The translations under genes were made by a program, and so were the position numbers. A stretch of DNA of 64,000 bases from Pseudomonas vlassakiae (lineage in GTDB: Bacteria; Pseudomonadota; Gammaproteobacteria; Pseudomonadales; Pseudomonadaceae). The stretch is from positions 1 through 64,000 of the forward strand of contig NZ_JABWRP020000009.1 in the NCBI RefSeq assembly GCF_014269035.2. Direction: 5' to 3'. The notes beneath the pieces are model-generated. The model saw only the letters and a list, made by a program, of their open reading frames with translations, made no database searches and was not told the DNA's origin. This document shows, in pieces, positions 8,055-16,369 of the stretch. Position 1 is the stretch's first letter. Each line of letters starts with the position of its first letter.

Positions 8055-9134
8055 ATGCGTCGATCGCTGTGCCTGTTGTCCTTGATCCTGGCTCTGCCGC
8101 TGCAGGCCGAAGAAAAGGTCGTCAACCTCTACAGCTGGGCCGACTACGTCGCGCCGCAAACCCTTCAGCGCTTCGAAAAGGAAACCGGCTACAAGGTGCG
8201 TTACGACACCTTTGACACCACTGAAGTCCTGGAAACCAAGCTGCTCACTGGCGGCAGCGGCTACGACGTGGTGGTGCCGTCAGCCACCGTGCTGGCCCGG
8301 GCGCTGAAGGCCAATGCCCTGCAACCGCTCGACGCGCAAGGCATGCCCGGCTACGTCAACCTTGACAAGGACCTGCTGGCCAAGCTGGCCGAGACCGACC
8401 CAGGCAACCGCTACGCGGTCCCCTACACCTGGGGCACCTTGGGCCTGGGGGTGAACGTCGAGGCGGTGCGCCAGCGCCTGGGCGATGTACCGCTGGATAG
8501 CCTCGACCTGTTGTTCAAGCCGGAGTACGCCAGCCGCCTCAAGGCGTGTGGCATCGCCATGCCGGACTCGCCACAGGAGGTGATCGGTGTTGCCCTCAAC
8601 TACCTCGGCAAGGACCCTTACAGCCAGGACAAGGCCGACCTCGCGGCGGCGCAGGACCTGCTCAACCAGCTGCAGCCGTCGATCAGCTACGTCGCCAATG
8701 GCCGACAGATCAGTGACCTGGCCAACGGCAGCGTGTGCCTGGCGCTGACCTACAACGGCGACGCGGCCATGGCCGCCGACCAGGCGCGCCGCGCCGGCAA
8801 GCCGTTCGAGCTGATCTACCGCATTCCCCGTGAAGGCACGCTGGTGTGGCAGGACAACCTGGTCATCCCCAGGGACGCCCCGCACCCGGAAGCTGCCCGG
8901 GCATTCATCGCGTTCATGTTGAAACCGGAGTCGGTGGCTGCGCTCACCAATACGCTGTTCTTTGCCAATGCCAACCAGGCCGCGACGGCTCTGGTCGATG
9001 ACGCCGTGCGCAATGGCCCGGATATCTACCCGCCTGCCGACGTGCGTGAGCGCTTGTATGCCGACCGCAGCATGGCGCTGTCCGACCTGCGTCAGCGCAA
9101 CCGGCTGTGGACGGCCTTCCGTAGCCGCCAGTGA
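8055..9134 (+). CDS. Polyamine ABC transporter substrate-binding protein (PotF/SpuD family)
   Basis: A 359-aa periplasmic binding protein with a clear signal peptide (MRRSLCLLSLILALPLQA). The mature start EEKVVNLYSWADYVAPQTL is typical of PotF/SpuD spermidine or putrescine binding proteins, as is GGSGYDVVVPSATVLARALKANALQPLD. No permease or ATPase gene is adjacent, so it must share another transporter or act as a sensor. The ATG at 8055 directly precedes the signal peptide. It is 25 bp from the ureohydrolase and probably co-transcribed with it. Confidence 0.9.
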   Translation: MRRSLCLLSLILALPLQAEEKVVNLYSWADYVAPQTLQRFEKETGYKVRYDTFDTTEVLETKLLTGGSGYDVVVPSATVLARALKANALQPLDAQGMPGYVNLDKDLLAKLAETDPGNRYAVPYTWGTLGLGVNVEAVRQRLGDVPLDSLDLLFKPEYASRLKACGIAMPDSPQEVIGVALNYLGKDPYSQDKADLAAAQDLLNQLQPSISYVANGRQISDLANGSVCLALTYNGDAAMAADQARRAGKPFELIYRIPREGTLVWQDNLVIPRDAPHPEAARAFIAFMLKPESVAALTNTLFFANANQAATALVDDAVRNGPDIYPPADVRERLYADRSMALSDLRQRNRLWTAFRSRQ

Positions 9135-9159
9135 CCGATAAACACAAAGGAGCCCAACC

Positions 9160-10122
9160 GTGGAACAAGCCCAGAACAACGACCAGGCCATGACCCGTGA
9201 CAGCCTGTACGGTACTGCAGCGGAAAGTACCTACGCCGGTATTACCAGTTTCTCCCGTCGTCGCTACAGCCGCGACCTGCGTGGAGTGGATGTTGTTGTC
9301 AGCGGTGTGCCATTCGACACCGCCACCAGCAACCGCCCCGGGGCGCGTTTCGGGCCTCGCGCAATCCGTGCCGCCTCGGTGCAGCAGGCCTGGGCGCGCC
9401 ACTGGCCCTGGGCCTTCGACCCGTTCGACCACTTGGCAGTGATCGACTACGGCGACTGCGCTTTCGACAGTGGCGCCCCGCAGTCGGTCCCGGCGAGTAT
9501 CCAGGCCCACGCCGAGCACATACTTGAAGCCGGTTGCGCCATGCTCACCCTGGGCGGTGACCATTTCATCAGCTACCCGCTGCTCAAGGCCCATGCCCGC
9601 CGCCACGGCCCGCTGGCGCTGATCCATTTCGATGCGCACAGCGACACCTGGCCGGACGAAGAAGGCCGCATCGACCATGGCACCATGTTCTGGCATGCCG
9701 CCCGCGAGGGCCTGGTCGATCCATCCTGCTCGGTGCAGGTCGGCCTGCGCACCACCAATGACGACAGCCAGGGCTTCGCCATCCTCGATGCCCGGCAGGT
9801 TCACCGCCAGGGCACCGAGGCGATCATCGCGGCGATCCGCCAGCGGGTCGGCGACCGGCCGGTGTACCTGACCTTCGACATCGATTGCCTCGACCCGGCC
9901 TATGCGCCAGGCACCGGCACCCCGGTATGCGGGGGGTTGAGCACGCTGCAGGCGCTGGAGATCCTCGGCGGCCTGCGCGGTATCAACCTGGTAGGGATGG
10001 ACCTGGTGGAAGTGGCGCCAGCCTATGACCACGCCGATATCACTGCGCTGGCCGGGGCTACCCTGGCCATGGAGATGCTGTGCCTGTACGCGGCACGGCA
10101 CAAGGTCGGCGCCGCCCGGTGA
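9160..10122 (+). CDS. speB: Agmatinase / guanidino-acid ureohydrolase family
   Basis: Manganese ureohydrolase of 320 aa that splits urea from a guanidino compound: agmatine to putrescine if it is a true agmatinase. All metal-binding motifs are present: GGDHF, DAHSDT and DIDCLDPAYAPGTGTP. The GTG start at 9160 has AGGAG 7 nt upstream. Related pseudomonad enzymes act on guanidinobutyrate (GbuA) or guanidinopropionate (GpuA) and are also paired with LysR genes, so the substrate cannot be fixed from sequence. The PotF-like neighbour favours a polyamine-linked substrate. Confidence 0.85.
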   Translation: MEQAQNNDQAMTRDSLYGTAAESTYAGITSFSRRRYSRDLRGVDVVVSGVPFDTATSNRPGARFGPRAIRAASVQQAWARHWPWAFDPFDHLAVIDYGDCAFDSGAPQSVPASIQAHAEHILEAGCAMLTLGGDHFISYPLLKAHARRHGPLALIHFDAHSDTWPDEEGRIDHGTMFWHAAREGLVDPSCSVQVGLRTTNDDSQGFAILDARQVHRQGTEAIIAAIRQRVGDRPVYLTFDIDCLDPAYAPGTGTPVCGGLSTLQALEILGGLRGINLVGMDLVEVAPAYDHADITALAGATLAMEMLCLYAARHKVGAAR

Positions 10123-10127
10123 TCGGC

Positions 10128-10155
10128 GGGCCTGATGCACCGTGCCATCAGGCCC
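10128..10155 (+). terminator. Hairpin after the ureohydrolase gene
   Basis: A perfect 10-bp stem (GGGCCTGATG with CATCAGGCCC) and 8-nt loop start 5 bp after the stop codon. There is no U-tract, so intrinsic termination is only a possibility; transcript protection is the alternative. Confidence 0.45.
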
Positions 10156-10257
10156 ATACTGAAACATCAGGAATCGCATTCACACTTTTGCCGCGAACCC
10201 TTCGCGCCTTAGGCTATCCAAACCCACATGGCGCGCTTTTCGTACAGGAGGTGAAGC

Positions 10258-10575
10258 ATGAAACTCAGGGTGCCAGCCTTGTTCTTCGGCTTGACGCTAA
10301 GCCTGTCGGTACCGGCTGCGCCTGCGCAGTCATTGCAGCTCGCCGCCAGCAACAACAACCCCTACAACAGCCCGATCCAGCGTGCCAACCCCAACAGTCG
10401 CCAGGGCAGCATGCCGGCCACACCGCCCGTTCGCGGCCCGTCCACCCAGCCCATCTACCGTACGCCAAGCCTGGACAACCGCGGTATCGGCAATGGCGAC
10501 AACCTGCGCCGCCAACAGCAGGCCCCCAATCTGGAGCCGACGCGGCCAGCGCGTGATGGCCAACGTGTGCCCTGA
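10258..10575 (+). CDS. Small exported Pro/Asn/Arg-rich protein of unknown function
   Basis: A 105-aa protein with a cleavable signal peptide ending near PAQS. The mature region is low-complexity and disordered, rich in Asn, Pro, Gln and Arg. A strong ribosome-binding site (AGGAGGTGAAGC before ATG) shows it is translated. It precedes the sugar dehydrogenase by 32 bp and may share its transcript. No family recognised. Confidence 0.75.
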   Translation: MKLRVPALFFGLTLSLSVPAAPAQSLQLAASNNNPYNSPIQRANPNSRQGSMPATPPVRGPSTQPIYRTPSLDNRGIGNGDNLRRQQQAPNLEPTRPARDGQRVP

Positions 10576-10607
10576 TCCATCGCCTGATCCTCAGAAAGGA
10601 ATCCTGC

Positions 10608-11756
10608 ATGACCCGAATCAACTGGCTGACCACCCTGACCGCTGCGGCGCTGTTGCCACTGCTGGCCCACGCCGCCCCTGAGCAGCAATTTCCCAGCGAA
10701 GAGGGCCAACTTACCGTCAGCACGGTGGCCGATGGCCTGCGCAACCCCTGGGCGCTGGCTTTCCTGCCGGGTGGCAAGGACATGCTGGTCACCGAGCGCC
10801 CCGGCAACCTGCGGGTGGTAAGCGCCGAGGGCAAGGTCGGCCCACCCATCAGCGGCGTGCCCAAGGTCTGGGCCGAAGGCCAGGGTGGCCTGCTTGATGT
10901 AGTGCTGTCGCCTGAGTTTGCCAAGGACCGCACGGTGTACCTGTCGTATGCCGAGGAGGGCAGTGATGGCAAGGCCGGCACGGCAGTGGGCCGTGGCCAG
11001 CTGTCCGAGGACCGCGCGCGGCTGGAAGACTTCACTGTGATCTTCCGCCAGCAGCCCAAGCTTTCCGAGGGCAATCACTTTGGCGCGCGGCTGGTATTCG
11101 ACCGCGACGGTTTCCTGTTCATTGCCCTGGGCGAGAACAACCAGCGCCCGACAGCGCAGGACCTGGACAAGCTGCAGGGCAAGGTGGTGCGGATCCTGCC
11201 GGACGGCGAAGTGCCAAAGGACAACCCCTTCGTCGGCAAGCGGGACGTGCGCCCGGAAATCTGGTCGTTTGGCCATCGTAACCAGCAGGGCGCAGCGCTC
11301 AACCCGTGGACCGGCAAACTCTGGACCCATGAACACGGCCCGCGTGGCGGCGACGAGATCAACATCCCGGAGCCGGGCAAGAACTATGGCTGGCCGATCG
11401 CTACGCACGGTATCAACTATTCGCTCATGCCGATCCCTGAGGCCAAGGGCAAGCATGTCGACGGCATGGTCGACCCGCACCATGTCTGGGAAAAGTCGCC
11501 TGGCATCAGCGGCATGGCGTTCTATGACAACCCGACCTTCAAGGCCTGGGATCACAACCTGTTCGTCGGCGCGCTGGCGGCTCAGGAATTGATCCGCCTG
11601 CAGCTCGACGGTGACAAGATCGTTCATGAAGAGCGCTTGCTCAGCGACTTGAAGGCGCGCATCCGTGATGTGCGGGTGGGGCCGGACGGCTACCTGTATG
11701 TGCTCACCGATGCCAAGGATGGGACACTGCTGAAGGTCGGCCTGAGCGAAGGCTGA
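10608..11756 (+). CDS. PQQ-dependent sugar dehydrogenase family (YliI/Asd-like)
   Basis: A 382-aa periplasmic six-bladed beta-propeller of the soluble glucose/aldose sugar dehydrogenase family. A signal peptide ends near LAHAA. Family motifs follow in order: GLRNPWALAFLPGG, TERPGNLRVV, GQGGLLDVVLSP, GNHFGARLVFDRDG, IWSFGHRNQQG, WTHEHGPRGGDE and KNYGWP. Such enzymes oxidise aldoses using pyrroloquinoline quinone and pass electrons to a carrier. The exact sugar is not determinable here. AAGGA lies 8 nt upstream of the ATG. Confidence 0.92.
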   Translation: MTRINWLTTLTAAALLPLLAHAAPEQQFPSEEGQLTVSTVADGLRNPWALAFLPGGKDMLVTERPGNLRVVSAEGKVGPPISGVPKVWAEGQGGLLDVVLSPEFAKDRTVYLSYAEEGSDGKAGTAVGRGQLSEDRARLEDFTVIFRQQPKLSEGNHFGARLVFDRDGFLFIALGENNQRPTAQDLDKLQGKVVRILPDGEVPKDNPFVGKRDVRPEIWSFGHRNQQGAALNPWTGKLWTHEHGPRGGDEINIPEPGKNYGWPIATHGINYSLMPIPEAKGKHVDGMVDPHHVWEKSPGISGMAFYDNPTFKAWDHNLFVGALAAQELIRLQLDGDKIVHEERLLSDLKARIRDVRVGPDGYLYVLTDAKDGTLLKVGLSEG

Positions 11757-11776
11757 AACCGCTTTTTCCTGAACAG

Positions 11777-11800
11777 GCCTTTTCGCGGGCTTGCCCGCGT
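11777..11800. repeat. Single REP element
   Basis: One REP palindrome (core CGCGGGCTTGCCCGCG) lies 20 bp after the sugar dehydrogenase stop. It is the same family as the paired elements elsewhere in the window. Confidence 0.75.
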
Positions 11801-11847
11801 AAGGGGCAGTGCAGACAATGGAGCGCTAACTGTCCAAGCCACCGACT

Positions 11848-12957
11848 ATGCCTCTCGATCCGCAGTCCCTCTATCTTCAGGCGCTCGCCGAGCAAGGCTT
11901 CGCCCATGACCCTGCTCAAGCCCAGGCGGTCACGGCCCTGCAAAGCTGTTTCGAAGCCCTGGAAAGTGGCCATGCTGCCCAGGGCCTGTACCTCTGGGGC
12001 CCGGTCGGCCGCGGCAAGACCTGGCTCATGGACCTGTTCCACCGCTGCCTCAGCGTTCCGTCCCGCCGCCAGCACTTCCACCACTTCATGGCCTGGGTCC
12101 ACCAGCGCCTGTTCCAGCTCAACGGCACTGCCGACCCTTTGAAGGCATTGGCGCGGGAGCTGGCCGGGCAGATCCGTGTGTTGTGCTTCGACGAGCTGTT
12201 CGTCAGCGACATCGGCGATGCGATCATTCTCGGCCGGCTGTTCCAGGTGCTGTTCGACCACGGCGTGGTGGTGGTCGCTACCTCCAACCAGCCACCGCAA
12301 CAGCTGTACCGCGACGGTTTCAATCGCGAGCGCTTCCTGCCGGCCATCAGCGCCATCGAGCGGCACATGCAGGTGCTGTCGGTGGCCGGCGAGCAGGACC
12401 ATCGCTTGCATCCCGGCGCACAGTGCCAGCGTTACTGGGTGGCCGAAGCGGGGAACAAAGGCGGCGCGCTTGAAGCCGTTTTCCTCCAGCTCAGCGCGGG
12501 TGAGCCCGGTAGCACTGCGCCTTTGCTGATTGGCTCGCGGCAGGTCGAGGTGATCCGGCGCAGCAACCAGGCGGTCTGGTGCCACTTTACCGAACTCTGT
12601 GAACGGCCCTTGGCTGCCATGGAGTTCATGGCCTTGTGCGACCAATTTCCGGCGATTCTGGTCGAGGGTATTCCGGCCTTGGGCGGTGAACAGCGGGCCG
12701 GGCGCATTGCCCGCGGCACCGAAGATGGCGCCGCGCGTGTCGTGGCAGGCGACCGGGAATTGCCGATGCTGTCACCCAGGGATGACGCGGTGCGCCGTTT
12801 CATCGCTTTGGTCGACGAATGCTACGATCGGCGTGTGGCCCTGTACCTGGAGGCGCAGGTGCCGCTCGATGCGCTCTACACTCAAGGGTATCTGGCGTTC
12901 CCGTACCAACGCACCCTGAGCCGGTTACGGGAGATGCAACTGCAACGCTTCGCCTGA
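11848..12957 (+). CDS. zapE: AFG1-like ATPase / cell division protein ZapE family
   Basis: AAA ATPase of 369 aa. Walker A GPVGRGKTWLMD lies near residues 51-62 and Walker B CFDELFVSDIGDA near residues 113-125, followed by sensor I VVATSNQPPQQLY. ZapE in E. coli acts at the Z-ring during late division; mitochondrial AFG1 relatives help remove unassembled respiratory subunits. The length agrees with the family. It is followed 12 bp later by the DinB-fold gene, probably in one transcript. Pseudomonads may carry another copy, so ZapE function proper is not certain. Confidence 0.88.
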   Translation: MPLDPQSLYLQALAEQGFAHDPAQAQAVTALQSCFEALESGHAAQGLYLWGPVGRGKTWLMDLFHRCLSVPSRRQHFHHFMAWVHQRLFQLNGTADPLKALARELAGQIRVLCFDELFVSDIGDAIILGRLFQVLFDHGVVVVATSNQPPQQLYRDGFNRERFLPAISAIERHMQVLSVAGEQDHRLHPGAQCQRYWVAEAGNKGGALEAVFLQLSAGEPGSTAPLLIGSRQVEVIRRSNQAVWCHFTELCERPLAAMEFMALCDQFPAILVEGIPALGGEQRAGRIARGTEDGAARVVAGDRELPMLSPRDDAVRRFIALVDECYDRRVALYLEAQVPLDALYTQGYLAFPYQRTLSRLREMQLQRFA

Positions 12958-12969
12958 AGGAGCCGAATC

Positions 12970-13551
12970 ATGCAGCCGCTGTCGCATCATCTGCTGACCC
13001 AGGCCTACAACAATGGCTGGGCCAACCACCGCCTGTACAAAGCCTGCCTGCAACTGACCTTTGATGAGTTCGTCGCCCCCCGTTGCAGCTTCTTCCCGTC
13101 GATCAAGGCCACCCTCAACCACCTGCTGACGGTGGACTGGTTCTATCTGGACATGCTCGAGTGCGAACAGCGCGGTGAAACGCCGAACCCTGACGGCGAG
13201 CGCTTTTTCGAGCCGGAGCAACCGTTTGCCACCTGTACCGACCTGCATGCCGAGCAGGCCCAGGCCGACCACCGGCTGATCGCCTATTGCAGGCAGTTGC
13301 AGGACGATCAGCTGGCGCGCTACGTGAGCATCGTGCGGCCTGGGCGGATCCAGCGCGAACAGCGCTTGCGCCTGCTGGCGCATGTGTTCCAGCACCAGAT
13401 CCATCACCGTGGGCAGGTGCATGCGATGCTCAGTGACACAGCGGTGCGGCCGCCGCAGCTGGATGAGTTTTTCTGTGAAGAGGAGGCCGACCTGCGCGCC
13501 CTGGACTTCGCCGAACTCGGCTGGAGCGAAGCGCAGGTCTGGAAGGGCTAG
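12970..13551 (+). CDS. DinB family protein
   Basis: A 193-aa four-helix-bundle protein of the DinB/YfiT superfamily. The metal-binding histidines typical of the fold are visible: His in TLNHLLTVDWFY, and HQIHHRGQVHAML near residue 147. Such proteins are often thiol- or metal-dependent transferases; the substrate is unknown. AAGGAG lies 7 nt before the ATG. Its stop codon overlaps the stop of the opposite-strand hydrolase in the shared bases CTAG. Confidence 0.87.
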   Translation: MQPLSHHLLTQAYNNGWANHRLYKACLQLTFDEFVAPRCSFFPSIKATLNHLLTVDWFYLDMLECEQRGETPNPDGERFFEPEQPFATCTDLHAEQAQADHRLIAYCRQLQDDQLARYVSIVRPGRIQREQRLRLLAHVFQHQIHHRGQVHAMLSDTAVRPPQLDEFFCEEEADLRALDFAELGWSEAQVWKG

Positions 13552-14546
13552 CGCCCGAGCCACTCCACCAGTGTCCGGTTGAAGCGCCGCGGCTCCTCGA
13601 TCTGCGGCGCATGCCCCATGCCCTCGAAGGTCACCAGCTCGCCGTGTGGAATCAGCTTGGCCACTTGCGGCCCCAGTTCCTTGTACTTGCCCAGCCTGGC
13701 CTTTACTTCAGGCGGGGCGATGTCGCTGCCGATCGCCGTGGTGTCCTGGTCACCGATCAGTAGCAGGGTCGGCATCTTCAGGTCCTTGAATTCGTGATAC
13801 ACCGGTTGGGTGAAGATCATGTCGTAGATCAGCGCCGAGTTCCACGCCACCGCCTCATGCCCCGGCCCCTTGTTCAGGCCCACCAGCATCTGCACCCAAC
13901 GCTCGTAATCAGGCTTCCAGCGCCCCGCGTAGTAGGTCTTGCGCTCATACTCGCGCACGCCTTCGGCATCGAGCTTGAGCTCGCGGGCATACCACTGATC
14001 CACCGTGCGGTAGGGCACGCCGAGGGCTTTCCAGTCCTCGAGGCCGATCGGGTTGACCATCGCCAGGCGCTCGACCTGCTGCGGATACATCAGCGCATAG
14101 CGAGTGGCGAGCATGCCGCCGGTGGAGTGGCCGAGCACGATGGCCTGCTTGATGCCCAATTGTTCGAGCAGGGCATGGGTGTTCACTGCCAGCTGCTGGA
14201 AACTGTACTGGTACTGCGCCGGCTTGCTTGAAGTGCAGAAGCCGATCTGGTCTGGCGCGATGACCCGGTAGCCAGCCTGGCTCAAGGCGTCGATGGTGGT
14301 CTCCCAGGTGGCCGCGCAGAAGTTCTTGCCATGCATCAGCACCACACTGCGGCCATTGGCCTGGCCCTGGGCTGGCACATCCATGTAGCCCATCTGCAGG
14401 GACTGCCCCTGGGACTGGAAGTCGAAATGCTGGAGGGGGTGAGGGTAGGTGAAGCCTTCGAGCTGTTTGCCGTAGGTGGGCGATTCGGCAGCGATGGCCG
14501 GGGCGCCGACGAGGCAGGCCAGGGCCAGGGCGGTTGCGCGCAGCAT
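13548..14546 (-). CDS. Exported alpha/beta hydrolase
   Basis: A 332-aa alpha/beta hydrolase with a signal peptide (MLRATALALACLVGAPAIAA). Oxyanion region VVLMHGKNFCAATW and nucleophile elbow GHSTGG (Ser) are present. The acid lies around GDQDTT, and the histidine in EGMGHAPQIEEP near the C-terminus. The start at 14546 follows GGAG. Probably a periplasmic esterase or lipase-like enzyme; the substrate is unknown. It is convergent and 3' overlapping with the DinB gene. Confidence 0.88.
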   Translation of the reverse strand: MLRATALALACLVGAPAIAAESPTYGKQLEGFTYPHPLQHFDFQSQGQSLQMGYMDVPAQGQANGRSVVLMHGKNFCAATWETTIDALSQAGYRVIAPDQIGFCTSSKPAQYQYSFQQLAVNTHALLEQLGIKQAIVLGHSTGGMLATRYALMYPQQVERLAMVNPIGLEDWKALGVPYRTVDQWYARELKLDAEGVREYERKTYYAGRWKPDYERWVQMLVGLNKGPGHEAVAWNSALIYDMIFTQPVYHEFKDLKMPTLLLIGDQDTTAIGSDIAPPEVKARLGKYKELGPQVAKLIPHGELVTFEGMGHAPQIEEPRRFNRTLVEWLGR

Positions 14547-14622
14547 GGGGGGCACTCCATGTAGGACCATGTAGGAATTGGCGACTGTAGCAGTCAGTGG
14601 ACCACCTTAAACGTTAAAGGTG

Positions 14623-15060
14623 TTACCAGGCATGAAACCAGCCCAGGGTAATCATCGTCACGACGATATAGCGCCCGCCCTTGGCCAGGGTCACCAGCAG
14701 CAGAAAACGCCAGAACGGTTCACGCATGATGCCGGCAATCAGCGTCAGCGGATCGCCGATCACCGGCATCCAGCTCAGCAGCAGCGACCACTGCCCCCAA
14801 CGCTGGTAGCGCTGTTGCGCGCGTTGTAGCTGGCTGGCGCTGAACGGAAACCAGCGCCGGTCGCGCAGGTGCTCGATGGCCCGGCCGAGCAGCCAGTTGA
14901 CCAGCGAACCGAGCACATTGCCCAAGGTGGCTACCAGCAGCAAGGTCACCCAGGCGTCGGGCTCGCGCAGCAGCAGGCCGACCAGCACTGCCTCCGATTG
15001 CAGCGGCAGCAGGGTGGCGGCACCGAAGGCGCTGAGAAACAGCGCCCAAAGGCTCAGCAT
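14623..15060 (-). CDS. YqaA family inner-membrane protein (DedA-like)
   Basis: A 145-aa membrane protein of the YqaA/VTT (SNARE-associated, DedA-like) family. Family features include the LPLQSEAVLVGLL segment, GNVLGSLVNWLLGR, and the SWMPVIGDPLTLIAG loop, with about four membrane segments. The ATG overlaps the stop of the upstream DUF411 gene (ATGA), so it is translationally coupled to the copper operon. A role in copper handling is inferred from that linkage only. Confidence 0.85.
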   Translation of the reverse strand: MLSLWALFLSAFGAATLLPLQSEAVLVGLLLREPDAWVTLLLVATLGNVLGSLVNWLLGRAIEHLRDRRWFPFSASQLQRAQQRYQRWGQWSLLLSWMPVIGDPLTLIAGIMREPFWRFLLLVTLAKGGRYIVVTMITLGWFHAW

Positions 15061-15488
15061 CAGTAGCGGGCGACCACGGTGTCCTGGCCATCCTGGGTCA
15101 CGCCGATGACCTGGTAGGCATCCTTATGGTCACCCATTTCCATGCCGGGCGAACCCATGGGCATACCCGGCACGGCCAGGCCCTTGAGGTCGTTGCGCTT
15201 GGCGAGCAGGCGCACCTGCGCGGCGGGCACATGGCCTTCGACGAACTTGCCATCGATCACCCCGGTGTGGCACGACGCCAGGCGCGGCGCCACGCCCAGG
15301 CGCTGCTTGACAGCGCTCATGTTCGGCTCGACGTGGTCGTTGACGGTGAAGCCATTGTCGCGAAGGTGGCTGATCCAAGCCTTGCAGCAGCCGCAGTTGG
15401 GGTCGCGATAGACATCGATGGTTTCGGCGGCCTGCGCCAGGCTGGTGATGGCCAGCAGGCCAAAGGTGAACAGGTGTTTACGCAGCAT
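15060..15488 (-). CDS. DUF411 metal-binding periplasmic protein (CopG-like)
   Basis: A 142-aa secreted protein of the DUF411 family. A signal peptide ends near AQAA. The thioredoxin-like fold carries the cysteine motif DPNCGCCKAW. A further conserved Cys lies in ASCHTG, with a Met-rich C-terminal loop (GMPMGSPGMEMGD). Members are encoded in copper and silver resistance clusters, where they bind periplasmic Cu. It sits 14 bp after copB and overlaps yqaA at ATGA. Confidence 0.88.
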   Translation of the reverse strand: MLRKHLFTFGLLAITSLAQAAETIDVYRDPNCGCCKAWISHLRDNGFTVNDHVEPNMSAVKQRLGVAPRLASCHTGVIDGKFVEGHVPAAQVRLLAKRNDLKGLAVPGMPMGSPGMEMGDHKDAYQVIGVTQDGQDTVVARY

Positions 15489-15502
15489 GGTCGAACAACT
15501 CC

Positions 15503-16369
15503 TTAGAAACGCAGGCGAATGCCTGCCACCAGACGGGTCTGGCCGAGGTCTTCGCCGTCCTCACGGGCCTGGCTGGCGCGGTTGCCGTGCAGGCGCTCGA
15601 AGCTTACCCCGACATAGGGCGCGAAGCCTCGGCTGATTTCGTAGCGCAGGCGCAGGCCGACTTCGCTGTCGGCAAGCCCCGCGCCCTGTTCGCGCCCGGC
15701 ATCGTTGCGGCCGTAGAAGTTGGCTTCCAGGTTCGGCTCGAGGATCCAGCGGTTGGTCAGCAGGATAGCGTAAGCGGCCTCCAGGCGCAGTGCGCTCTGT
15801 TGTCGCTCGCCGGCATAGGCGGTGGCTTCCAGCTCCAGGCCATACAGCGGGGTGCCCTGGATGCCGAAGGCGGCCCAGGTCTGGCCGTTGGCCGGCTTGA
15901 AATCCTCGCGCAGGCCGCCGACCAGCTCCCACCAGGGGCTGATCGCGTGGCCCCACAGCGCTTGCAACTCTGCCTTGTGGGTCTTGCCTTGTTGCCGTTC
16001 ACCCTCGGTGCGTAGCCACAGGCGGTCGATGTCGCCACCGACCCAGGCCGTGGCGTTCCACTTGAGGGCGTTGCTGCTTTCGAAGTTCTGGTATTCCAGC
16101 TGATCGACGATCACCGCCCAATTGACGGCGCGGTCATGCACCTGATGGCCGGGCAGGGGCGGGAAGGCGGCCTGGCGGTCGGCGTCGGTCAGCACGGGGA
16201 GCGGTGTGCGGGGTTGGCTTGGGGCTGTGCCGTGGTTCATTTGACTGTGGTCCATCGGCATGGCGCCATGGTCCATGTGCTCCATGCTGGTGGCCGTGGC
16301 CCGTTCGCTGGCCAGCAACGCGGCCAGGGCGACGCCCGTGATCAGGCGCCGGTTGCTGATCTCATTCAT
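15503..16369 (-). CDS. copB: Copper resistance protein B
   Basis: Outer-membrane copper-resistance protein of 288 aa. The N-terminal signal is followed by a short Met/His-rich copper-binding segment (MEHMDHGAMPMDHSQMNHG). Then comes the CopB beta-barrel domain (VNWAVIVDQLEYQNF to the terminal GIRLRF). The gene start overlaps copA's end by 8 bp. CopB works with the multicopper oxidase CopA to sequester periplasmic Cu. Confidence 0.95.
   Translation of the reverse strand: MNEISNRRLITGVALAALLASERATATSMEHMDHGAMPMDHSQMNHGTAPSQPRTPLPVLTDADRQAAFPPLPGHQVHDRAVNWAVIVDQLEYQNFESSNALKWNATAWVGGDIDRLWLRTEGERQQGKTHKAELQALWGHAISPWWELVGGLREDFKPANGQTWAAFGIQGTPLYGLELEATAYAGERQQSALRLEAAYAILLTNRWILEPNLEANFYGRNDAGREQGAGLADSEVGLRLRYEISRGFAPYVGVSFERLHGNRASQAREDGEDLGQTRLVAGIRLRF

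Noticed and set aside
11848..12957. Reading the AFG1-like ATPase as part of a defence island with the DinB gene
   Set aside because: Both families are common housekeeping genes in Pseudomonas and nothing else nearby looks like defence or mobile DNA.
13548..13551. Overlapping stop codons of the DinB and hydrolase genes (CTAG) as a possible frameshift or truncation
   Set aside because: Both proteins have full-length C-termini; it is just a compact convergent junction.
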